A stretch of 5,187 nucleotides of DNA, taken from positions 1 to 5,187 of the forward strand of contig LIBO01000091.1 in assembly GCA_001438005.1 (NCBI GenBank), read 5' to 3'. The translations under genes and the position numbers were made by a program. The stretch comes from Verrucomicrobia subdivision 6 bacterium BACL9 MAG-120507-bin52. GTDB taxonomy: Bacteria > Verrucomicrobiota > Verrucomicrobiia > Methylacidiphilales > Verrucolacustridaceae. The notes under the pieces were generated by a model. That model saw only the letters and a program-made list of their open reading frames with translations. It did no database searches and was not told the origin of the DNA. This document shows positions 1 to 5,187 of this stretch, piece after piece (the first letter of the stretch is position 1; every line of letters begins with the position of its first letter).

Positions 1-475
1 GGAGTGCCTCTTGGGGGGTGCGGGAAGCCTCCCACTTCCATCCCACGATCTTGGCCTGAGGTGCCTTTTGGCGAAGAAGGGGGAGAATCCTGGAGCAAGG
101 ACGTAGCTGAATATGAATGGAGGGTAAGGAGCCGGGCCATTTCCTCGATTCCAAGGGTTGATGATTTGCGTCGGTGGCTTGATCAAATTCGTAATCGGGA
201 AGGGCGGCAGGGAGAAGAATTGCGTGGAAATGAGTGAGGTCAGTCTGGCCGATCAATCCGATTAGATCGGCGAGCGTGAAAAAGCGATGCTTAAAGGATA
301 GATGAGGGGGAAGGGGGTAGTTGGCCCCCTGACCAAGCCAAAGCTCGGTGCTAAAACCTGAGGATTGAAGCTGATCGGTAACGAGAACACCGGTTTGCCC
401 CGTGGAGTGATTCAAGATAGAGCGAGCCTGATCGAGTGGGGTGCTGGTTGGACCCGCGATCACAAGTGCTTTCAC
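1..475 (-). CDS. Phosphopantothenate-cysteine ligase (CoaB/DFP) domain protein, 3' end outside window
   Basis: The minus strand is open without a stop from a GTG at 475 to the left edge, giving 158 residues of a partial protein. The start reads MKALVIAGPT and matches the CoaB nucleotide-binding N-terminus: GPTSTPLDQARSI (8-20), then NHSTGQTG (22-29), equivalent to the NRSSGKMG motif. PAALPDYEF (89-97) corresponds to the AAVADY segment, and LRPCSRILPLLR followed by IVGWKWEA (143-150) matches the later Rossmann-like strand. CoaB joins cysteine to 4'-phosphopantothenate in coenzyme A synthesis in the cytoplasm. It is usually fused behind the CoaC decarboxylase, but this copy starts directly at the CoaB domain, as in some Verrucomicrobia-type stand-alone proteins. 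An in-frame TAG four codons upstream rules out a longer N-terminus. Purine-rich AGAAGAGAGGG abuts the GTG, so the ribosome site is closely spaced. The usual KIKK-type lysine segment is altered (ESRKWPG, 109-115), so catalytic competence is uncertain. Family confidence is high; exact function is moderate. Confidence 0.85.
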   Translation of the reverse strand, partial: MKALVIAGPTSTPLDQARSILNHSTGQTGVLVTDQLQSSGFSTELWLGQGANYPLPPHLSFKHRFFTLADLIGLIGQTDLTHFHAILLPAALPDYEFDQATDANHQPLESRKWPGSLPSIHIQLRPCSRILPLLRQKAPQAKIVGWKWEASRTPQEAL

Positions 476-560
476 CCCTCTCTTCTACCCCAAAAGCTTG
501 GGCGGAGAAAACATCAGGCTTGCACAAGGGGAGCAGAGAGTGGAAACCGATAGGTGACGT
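476..560. promoter_or_regulatory. Divergent spacer between CoaB-like gene and lycopene cyclase gene
   Basis: These 85 bp separate two start codons pointing away from each other, so the stretch must hold the 5' signals of both genes unless either is transcribed from inside its neighbour. I see no convincing -35/-10 pair in either direction. A TTGCAC at about 520 has no good -10 partner. A small inverted repeat, CCCAA/TTGGG with a 4-nt loop (489-502), lies just upstream of the CoaB-like start and could be an operator or chance. Confidence 0.45.
552..557 (+). promoter_or_regulatory. Shine-Dalgarno for lycopene cyclase gene
   Basis: AGGTGA lies 3 nt before the ATG at 561. It is the only recognisable ribosome binding site near this start and supports the choice of the ATG. 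The spacing is shorter than the common 5-9 nt. Confidence 0.5.
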
Positions 561-1295
561 ATGAGTTATAGTGGATTCCATCTAGCCTTTAATCTTCCTC
601 TCCTTCTGATCCTATTCTTTCTTTCGGGTAAAGGGTTTTGGCCAGGGGAGGTCATCGCCGCGATGGTTGCGATTTTAGGAATCGTGGTTGCGTTTACCTC
701 TCCTTGGGACAACTGGGCGGTGGCTCAGGGAATCTGGGATTTTCCATCGGAAAGGATTCGATTTCGAATTGGCAAGCTACCGGTGGAGGAGTACGCCTTT
801 TTCATTATTCAGTCCATGCAGGTCATGATGTTGAGCTGGGCTTTTTTGGGTTGGGTTGAGCCACCCCCAGCGGCCCCCATGCCTCGGTGGATCGGGGAAC
901 CTGAGGTTTTACGACAGCTGGGTATTCTTTTGGTGGCTTGGATCGCTCTTGGGGTGCTGCTGAAAGAGTGGCCGAATCGGGAGCGCCGCATTCACTACTC
1001 TTGGCATCTTTTTTTCTGGTTTCTACCTGTCATCCTCATTCAGTGGATCGTAGCGGGACCGATGCTTTGGGCGTACTCTTGGCACGTTTTAGTGCCAACT
1101 TTGGCCGTAGGCACCTATCTTTGCCTAGCCGATTGGTATGCGATTGGAAAAGGGATTTGGTTTTTCGATGAGAAACAGATCACGGGTTGGAAGATTGGTG
1201 GGGTGATGCCATGGGAAGAGGCGGCTTTTTTTTACATCACCAGCTTCCTCGTGGCCCAAACTTTCCTGATTTTACTACCCGCTCACTTGAGATAG
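561..1295 (+). CDS. crtYcd: Lycopene cyclase, fused heterodimer-type (CrtYcd family) integral membrane protein
   Basis: This 244-residue protein is very hydrophobic, with about six to seven predicted membrane segments (roughly 8-22, 32-47, 79-98, 116-135, 148-165, 168-189 and 220-240). It contains two copies of the lycopene cyclase domain. Repeat one has SPWDNWAV (47-54), GIWDFPSERI (57-66) and LPVEEYAFF (73-81). Repeat two has ADWYAIGKGIWFFDEKQI (190-207) and MPWEEAAFF (216-224). The PxEE motifs after each IW-F block are the signature of the CrtYc/CrtYd type of carotenoid cyclase found in actinobacteria, Bacteroidetes, archaea and fungi. The enzyme closes beta-ionone rings on the linear carotene in the membrane; ring type and substrate cannot be read from sequence. 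Actinobacteria often split the two halves into separate genes, whereas here they are one chain of normal fused length. The start has AGGTGA 3 nt upstream. No other carotenoid gene is visible, and the next gene converges on it. Confidence 0.9.
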   Translation: MSYSGFHLAFNLPLLLILFFLSGKGFWPGEVIAAMVAILGIVVAFTSPWDNWAVAQGIWDFPSERIRFRIGKLPVEEYAFFIIQSMQVMMLSWAFLGWVEPPPAAPMPRWIGEPEVLRQLGILLVAWIALGVLLKEWPNRERRIHYSWHLFFWFLPVILIQWIVAGPMLWAYSWHVLVPTLAVGTYLCLADWYAIGKGIWFFDEKQITGWKIGGVMPWEEAAFFYITSFLVAQTFLILLPAHLR

Positions 1296-1324
1296 CAGGC
1301 CTTAGCCTTGTCTGAGGTTCGGAT

Positions 1325-1900
1325 CTATTGCTTCGGCTCGTTGCCGGGCTTCCACTTAATGTTGCAACCGAGACTCGGGATTTGGGGGGAAGGAATGGGT
1401 TGGTGAGAGACGATTGCCTGGAGGACGGCTCGCAAATCGTCGCCGGTTGCCACCGTGTCGCTTTTGGGGCGAGTAGAGTCAAACTGTCCTGCGTAGACCA
1501 GTTTCCCGTCCTGACTGATGACGAAAATATCAGGGGTGCAGGCGGCATGCCAAGCATGGGCCACGGCTTGGGAGGCGTCGATGAGGTAGGGAAAGGTCCA
1601 GCCACCCGCTTGAGCAAAGGCAGGCATTTTTCCGGGTGCGTCTTCTGGGTACTGGGCAAAATCGTTCGAGTTAATCGCCACAAAGGAAATTCCTTTCGCA
1701 AGGTACTCCGATGCGAGCCGGCCCAGTGAATCCCGAATATGCACTACGTAGGGACAGTGATTGCAGGCAAATACGATCACCATCGGTTTTCCCCCAGCGC
1801 AATCTGGCTTGGACCACGTTTTGCCAGTCGCGTCAGGCAGTGAAAAATCAGGGGTAGGACCACCTAAAATCAATCTTTGGGTTGAAGCAGTTCGGGCCAT
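1325..1900 (-). CDS. Thioredoxin-like (AhpC/TSA-type) protein with CNHC motif
   Basis: This 191-residue protein has a thioredoxin/peroxiredoxin fold pattern. TPDFSLPDATGK (16-27) is the AhpC/TSA entry strand. VIVFACNHCPYVVHIRD (41-57) carries a CxxC motif (C46, C49), AINSND (75-80) follows, and ACTPDIFVI (120-128) contains the cis-proline region. The tail SLGCNIKWKPGNEP (176-189) is a hallmark of a widespread family annotated only as thioredoxin family protein. There is no signal peptide, so it should be cytoplasmic. Redox activity on thiols or peroxides is inferred from the family; no specific substrate is established. Extra cysteines at 34, 121 and 179 could take part in disulfide exchange. 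The ATG at 1900 is 2 nt after the TAA of prc, and the upstream bases contain no Shine-Dalgarno sequence, so translation probably depends on ribosomes finishing prc. The N-terminal length fits the family. Confidence 0.9.
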   Translation of the reverse strand: MARTASTQRLILGGPTPDFSLPDATGKTWSKPDCAGGKPMVIVFACNHCPYVVHIRDSLGRLASEYLAKGISFVAINSNDFAQYPEDAPGKMPAFAQAGGWTFPYLIDASQAVAHAWHAACTPDIFVISQDGKLVYAGQFDSTRPKSDTVATGDDLRAVLQAIVSHQPIPSPQIPSLGCNIKWKPGNEPKQ

Positions 1901-1902
1901 GG

Positions 1903-4302
1903 TTATTTGATGGTGGTCGTGGTGGTGTCGCGATCCTTCGCGATGGTGACCTTTTGGTGGGTCGATTGAAAGTTAAGCCAATCCCTCATGATATTGAGCG
2001 ACTCGCCAAGCTCGTAGGCCTCCGCGAGGTCAACTGCGTCGGTGATTCCCTCAGTATCACCGTCGGCTGACTCTTGGAGTGTGGGTTTCTTCTTTTTGGG
2101 ATCTTTGTCGGAAAGTATTACACCTTTTTTGTCGTCGATAACGAGGCGCGCTTTCGGCTCCGACAGTTTTTGCAGCCGTTCTTCAATCTTCTTTCTTTGA
2201 TCATTTCGCTCATCTTCAGCTTTCTTTTCCGCAAGACGACTGGCCTCGTTCAGCGAGATTTTGCCCGATTCAATGCGGGAACGGACTTTTTCGATGTCCG
2301 CTTTTAAAAAATCCATATCACGATCGGAGGCAATTCGCTCTTTCGATTTTTCCTCCAAAATACTTTTCAGAGTTGGGTCCATTTTATTTTTCATAAATCG
2401 GCTCGGTCCAATCTCGTCCCAGGGCAGGGCATTCGGTAAGTCCGCTTCGCCAATCTTCATAAAGTCGAGAGGGGAGGGAATTGAGATATCAGGAATGACT
2501 CCCCGGTTTTGGGTGGAGTGTCCATTCGGTAGATAAAACTTCTGGATGGTCAGCTTCACCGCCCCCGCCTGAGGTTGTGCTTTTTCATTTCCTTGCTTGA
2601 GGAAACGTCCGAGCTCGACAACCGCTTGCACGGTCCCTTTGCCGTGGGTGCTTTTCTCTCCGACCACAAGGGCCCGGCCATAATTTTGAAGTGCACCAGC
2701 GGCGATTTCAGACGCCGAGGCACTTCTCCGGCCGGTCAGGACCAGAAGGGGGCCTTGGTAAAGAGAACCTGGAACGTCATCGGTTCTTTGAATGACTGTG
2801 CCTTTGTTATCCCGTACCTGCACCACCGGCCCTTGATCAATGAAGAGCCCCGTCAAGGTGACCGCTTCATCCAGAAGACCACCCCCATTTTTGCGCAGAT
2901 CCAGAATTACGCCGTCGACGTTCGCCTGATTCAGCTTTTTTAAAAGAACCTCCACATCCTTGGAGGTGGAGCGAGGCTTGGCGCCATTCCCGCTCAAGGC
3001 TGCCGCTGTGCCACCGACTTCACCGTAAAAGCTAGGCAAGTCGATCACCCCAATTCTCCAGGAGTCTGGGTTGGCCGGCGGGATCTGGGTGGCGAGGGGA
3101 GTGGCGGGCGAAGACTCTTTCGCTTCTTTATTTTGAATGGAACCCAAAACCTTGCCCCACCAAGGCTCGGAACGTTGAGCCGAGCTGGGGTTTCTTTCGA
3201 TTGGCGCGATCGTGGTTTGCGACGAGAGGTGGGGTTTGGGAATGTCATACACGTTGGCGGTGGCTTGCTGGGCGGCCAACTTCACCTCGTCCCTTGTAAT
3301 TTGAATTACCCTCTGCTCTCCAGCATTGCTACCGGCTGGTATGACTTGTAACCGGACTAAGGTGTTCTTCGGGCCACGGATTTTCTTAACCGCGTTTCGC
3401 AGTTTCATATCCACGATGTCATCAAATGAGTTCTCGCCCTGTGCCACACCAATGATCTTATCGCCCACTTTGAGCCGACCGTCTAAATCGGCCGGGCCAC
3501 CCGGCACCAGCTCCTTAATCACGCAGTATCCATCCTCGGAGGAGAGAACTGCCCCAATGCCACAGAGCGCTAGCTTAATGCCGATGGAGAAGTCGGCCAG
3601 GGTGTCCGCGCTCATGTAGGTGGAGTGCGGATCGTACAGACTGGCGAGTGCCGTGAGGTAGAGCTGAAGGATCTCTTCGTTATCGTAATCCTCCAAATTT
3701 TTGATCAGTCGGTCATATCGCTTGGTGACGGTGGTAACGGGGTCCTCGTCGGTCTTTTTCTTTTCTTTGGTTGCTTTTGCATTGGGGGCGAGTTTTTCAC
3801 GGAGCATGTCAAATTTGAGTCTTCGCTCCCACAACTCATCCGCCGCGGCCGAATCTTTGGGCCAACCCACCTTCGTGCGGTCGATCTCGTAACTTTGGTC
3901 GGAAGAGAAATCGAATGGCAGTAAAAGCCGCTTCTTGATTGTGGCTAATCGGTCCCGGACCCGGTCGCTGAAACCCGCGAATATTTCATAAGCCGGCATG
4001 GTATTACCCTGCTGGGTGAGTTGAGCGAGTTGCGGGGCGTACGTATTTTGGTAAGCGATGAGGTCACTTTCCAGAAAAAAGGCGTGATTGTAGTCAAGCG
4101 ACTCCATGTAGGTCTTAATCCAATCTTTCGCATTTTCTTCCGTTAACGGTTTGCCGGCAAAGTGGTGATCCTGCAGAAGTTTTTGGACAAGAATGGCAGT
4201 TGCCGGGGAGCCAGCCCCTGGCCGCATACCCTCCGCTGGAAGAGCAAGGGTGGACCCGAAAAGAAGGGCCAAACCAAGGAGGCGTGTCGAACGATGAATC
4301 AT
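1903..4302 (-). CDS. prc: Tail-specific carboxy-terminal processing protease (S41A family), exported
   Basis: The 799-residue protein is an S41A protease of the Prc/Tsp type, which degrades or trims periplasmic and membrane-associated proteins from their C-termini. A signal peptide is clear: MIHRSTR, the hydrophobic stretch LLGLALLFGSTLA, and likely cleavage after LPA (about 23). The N-terminal Prc domain follows (about 30-235, with SLYDPHSTYM at 221-230). The PDZ domain spans about 240-325 (ELVPGGPADLDGRLKVGDKI). The protease core runs from about 415 (IGVIDLPSFYGEV) through ILDLRKNGGG (466-475). The catalytic serine is S529 in RRSASASEIAAGALQ and the lysine is K555 in THGKGTVQ. A charged coiled-coil tail (about 643-715) and a DTTTTTIK end follow. 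A Pro/Ser/Gln-rich insert (about 345-412) helps make it longer than E. coli Prc (682). I chose ATG 4302 because it starts a perfect signal peptide; a GTG at 4344 would add 14 polar residues. No Shine-Dalgarno is visible. It is followed after 2 bp by the thioredoxin-like gene. Confidence 0.95.
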   Translation of the reverse strand: MIHRSTRLLGLALLFGSTLALPAEGMRPGAGSPATAILVQKLLQDHHFAGKPLTEENAKDWIKTYMESLDYNHAFFLESDLIAYQNTYAPQLAQLTQQGNTMPAYEIFAGFSDRVRDRLATIKKRLLLPFDFSSDQSYEIDRTKVGWPKDSAAADELWERRLKFDMLREKLAPNAKATKEKKKTDEDPVTTVTKRYDRLIKNLEDYDNEEILQLYLTALASLYDPHSTYMSADTLADFSIGIKLALCGIGAVLSSEDGYCVIKELVPGGPADLDGRLKVGDKIIGVAQGENSFDDIVDMKLRNAVKKIRGPKNTLVRLQVIPAGSNAGEQRVIQITRDEVKLAAQQATANVYDIPKPHLSSQTTIAPIERNPSSAQRSEPWWGKVLGSIQNKEAKESSPATPLATQIPPANPDSWRIGVIDLPSFYGEVGGTAAALSGNGAKPRSTSKDVEVLLKKLNQANVDGVILDLRKNGGGLLDEAVTLTGLFIDQGPVVQVRDNKGTVIQRTDDVPGSLYQGPLLVLTGRRSASASEIAAGALQNYGRALVVGEKSTHGKGTVQAVVELGRFLKQGNEKAQPQAGAVKLTIQKFYLPNGHSTQNRGVIPDISIPSPLDFMKIGEADLPNALPWDEIGPSRFMKNKMDPTLKSILEEKSKERIASDRDMDFLKADIEKVRSRIESGKISLNEASRLAEKKAEDERNDQRKKIEERLQKLSEPKARLVIDDKKGVILSDKDPKKKKPTLQESADGDTEGITDAVDLAEAYELGESLNIMRDWLNFQSTHQKVTIAKDRDTTTTTIK

Positions 4303-4313
4303 GATTGAATCAT
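4295..4313 (-). repeat. Direct repeat ATGATTCA across the prc start
   Basis: ATGATTCA occurs twice at an 11-nt period (4313-4306 and 4302-4295). The second copy contains the prc start codon. The first copy opens a four-codon reading frame (M-I-Q-S) whose TGA overlaps the prc ATG as ATGA. The repeat is seen directly; any role in initiation is inference. Confidence 0.6.
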
Positions 4314-4430
4314 AGCTTGATCGGCAAGATTTGCACCTCTGCACCCAACTTTTTTCGAGAGCCTTGTTAGAACTCGCTCAACAGTGGCCTAACTTTCGTA
4401 TAAGTAATTACTGGGCAATGCTATACACAC
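4303..4430 (-). promoter_or_regulatory. Spacer upstream of prc, candidate promoter and LytTR-like half-sites
   Basis: These 128 bp lie between the regulator's stop and the prc ATG. The stretch is more AT-rich than its surroundings and is the only place in the minus-strand cluster large enough for a promoter. On the minus strand, AAAGTTAGG (4388-4396) and AAAGTTGGG (4344-4352) fit the LytTR half-site pattern [TA][AC][CA]GTTN[AG][TG]. A near match, ACTGTTGAG, lies at 4377-4385. The two full matches are 44 bp apart, not the usual 21-22 bp period. AT-rich possible -10 elements (TATACG near 4400, TATAGC near 4420) lack clear -35 partners. No terminator hairpin with a T-run follows the regulator gene, so read-through into prc is also possible. 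Confidence 0.4.
4403..4412. repeat. 10-bp perfect palindrome AGTAATTACT upstream of prc
   Basis: AGTAATTACT reads identically on both strands and sits 19 bp past the regulator's stop codon in the direction of prc. It could be part of an operator or of the AT-rich promoter core. At this length chance occurrence is plausible. Confidence 0.35.
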
Positions 4431-5147
4431 TTACAAGGCCATGTGTTTTACTAGCCGGACGACCTCAGCGGTATGGCGTCGCGATACGGGCAAAACAGAT
4501 TCATCACTCATGGTAATCTGCACGGTGCCACTATTTTTTCGTTCCCATCCCTTGATTTGCTGGCCGGCGACCCAGCATCCCCTGGATAAGCGAATGAGGG
4601 CATGATTTGGGAATTGGCGAACGATCAGCCGCAAGGAGGAACGCACCACTCCTCTACCCGAAGATGTATGGAGGACAACATAGTTTCCCATTGATTGAAT
4701 TTGATAAATATCGTCCAACTCGAGAAGAGCTTGTTTTCCCGAAATCTCGGCCAGGATTTTTGCCGAATGTTGTTTCCTTTTGATTGGGCCCAATTGTTTT
4801 TTAGCGCGTTGAATCGAAGTGCGCAGTCGAGCCAATTGCACCGGTTTCATCAGATAGTCGGTAATCCCGCGCTCAAATCCAGTAACGGCGTATTGGGTGA
4901 AGGCGGTCACGGCGATGACCGACCCGGAGAATTGAACCCGGGAAAGAAGGTCAAACCCGTTTTCATGAGCCAAAGCAAGATCGAGAAAAATCAGATCGAC
5001 AGGAAATCTGGTCAGTATTTTTTGCGCTTGGGTAAGGGACTCAGCCTCGCCGACGATGCGTACTTCCGCAATGCGAGAAAGCAGGTCGCGCAGATCTTGG
5101 CGACAAAGCGGCTCGTCATCGATCAAGAGAGTTTGGAGAGATTTCAC
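4431..5147 (-). CDS. LytTR-family two-component response regulator (LytR/AlgR type)
   Basis: This 238-residue protein has a receiver domain (about 4-118) and a C-terminal LytTR DNA-binding domain (about 128-235). The receiver shows acidic residues D10-D11 in LLIDDEP, the phosphoacceptor D56 in LIFLDLAL, T81 in AVTAF and K101 in YLMKPV, so phosphorylation chemistry looks intact. The LytTR part has LLELDDIYQIQSMGNYVVLHT (141-161), RSSLRLIVRQFP (169-180), LIRLSRGCWVAG (184-195) and VLPVSRRHTAEV (218-229). The usual RxHRS signature reads RLSRG here, a mild departure. Such regulators bind direct repeats upstream of target genes after phosphorylation by a LytS-like kinase. The start is GTG at 5147, giving the canonical MKSLQTLLIDDEP opening; the frame stays open to the right edge, but no ATG, GTG or TTG lies further upstream in it. 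No Shine-Dalgarno is visible. Gene order places it after a probable kinase and before prc. The target genes are unknown. Confidence 0.93.
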   Translation of the reverse strand: MKSLQTLLIDDEPLCRQDLRDLLSRIAEVRIVGEAESLTQAQKILTRFPVDLIFLDLALAHENGFDLLSRVQFSGSVIAVTAFTQYAVTGFERGITDYLMKPVQLARLRTSIQRAKKQLGPIKRKQHSAKILAEISGKQALLELDDIYQIQSMGNYVVLHTSSGRGVVRSSLRLIVRQFPNHALIRLSRGCWVAGQQIKGWERKNSGTVQITMSDESVLPVSRRHTAEVVRLVKHMAL

Positions 5148-5158
5148 TTGATGTTGAA

Positions 5159-5187
5159 TCAGGTTTGAATCTCGACTCTCGCGGCAA
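5159..5187 (-). CDS. Possible C-terminus of a sensor histidine kinase, partial
   Basis: In one minus-strand frame the right edge encodes A-A-R-V-E-I-Q-T followed by TGA at 5161-5159, 11 nt before the regulator's GTG. Histidine kinases of the LytS/His_kinase type commonly end in a strand of the form GTRVEIRIP, and such kinases usually precede LytTR regulators. Eight residues are too few for identification, so the call rests mainly on gene order. The alternative is untranslated leader sequence. Confidence 0.35.

Noticed and set aside
4..237. Plus-strand open frame of 77 codons at the left edge.
   Set aside because: It lies antisense to the CoaB-like gene, which has clear family motifs in the minus frame; the plus translation has no recognisable domain.
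489..502. CCCAA/TTGGG hairpin near the CoaB-like start as a riboswitch or terminator.
   Set aside because: A 5-bp stem with a 4-nt loop and no further structure or T-run is too small to support either call.
351..581. Minus-strand 76-codon frame spanning the divergent spacer.
   Set aside because: It is out of frame with the CoaB-like gene that starts at 475 and overlaps the lycopene cyclase start; its translation looks random.
1296..1324. Possible terminator hairpin between the converging genes (1298-1305 pairing with 1312-1319).
   Set aside because: The stem needs three G-U pairs on the plus strand, which become mismatches on the minus strand, and no T-run follows in either direction.
1237..1701. 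Minus-strand 154-codon frame overlapping the thioredoxin-like gene.
   Set aside because: The other minus frame carries the CNHC and GCNIKWKPGNE motifs; this one is rich in Ser, Pro and Arg with no motif.
1882..3924. Several plus-strand open frames of 60-120 codons opposite prc.
   Set aside because: All are antisense to a protein with complete protease motifs. They show no domain signature or convincing ribosome site.
4303..4344. Extended prc start at GTG 4344.
   Set aside because: It would place 14 polar residues with two cysteines before a perfect signal peptide; the ATG at 4302 gives a standard n-region, hydrophobic core and cleavage site.
4361..4439. Inverted repeat GCCTTGT/ACAAGGC (4361-4367 and 4433-4439).
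   Set aside because: It is only 7 bp long with a 65-nt loop, and one arm lies inside the regulator's coding end; chance is the simplest explanation.
4695..5168. Plus-strand 157-codon frame opposite the regulator.
   Set aside because: It is the mirror of a fully motif-supported receiver-LytTR protein and has no recognisable domain.

Overview
This window is a compact bacterial chromosomal segment with moderately high GC by eye. It holds five supported protein genes plus the tail of a probable sixth. No RNA gene, insertion sequence, CRISPR array or phage gene is visible. The gene types suggest the PVC group, most likely Verrucomicrobiota: a stand-alone CoaB-type domain, a fused two-repeat CrtYcd lycopene cyclase, a long Prc/Tsp protease and few Shine-Dalgarno sequences. 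This placement comes from remembered family resemblance, not from a search.

Layout, left to right. A phosphopantothenate-cysteine ligase (CoaB/DFP) domain protein lies on the minus strand (start 475) and runs off the left edge. An 85-bp divergent spacer separates it from a plus-strand integral-membrane lycopene cyclase (561-1295). That gene converges on a minus-strand cluster across a 29-bp gap. In transcription order the cluster comprises the probable C-terminus of a sensor kinase (stop at 5159), a LytTR-type response regulator (5147-4431), a 128-bp spacer, a secreted tail-specific protease Prc (4302-1903) and a cytoplasmic thioredoxin-like protein (1900-1325).

How the genes may work together. 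The regulator and the gene entering from the right edge look like a LytS/LytR-style two-component pair. The spacer before prc carries short direct repeats resembling LytTR half-sites, so regulation of prc (or autoregulation of the cluster) is possible but unproven. prc and the thioredoxin-like gene are separated by only 2 bp, and the second has no Shine-Dalgarno sequence, so they are almost certainly co-transcribed and probably translationally coupled. The CoaB-like and lycopene cyclase genes belong to coenzyme A and carotenoid metabolism and share only a divergent spacer.

Most of the window is ordinary. The points most worth a second look are the Pro/Ser/Gln-rich insert in Prc, the prc start region with its 4-codon overlapping mini-ORF, the prc-thioredoxin coupling, and the altered lysine region of the CoaB-like protein.
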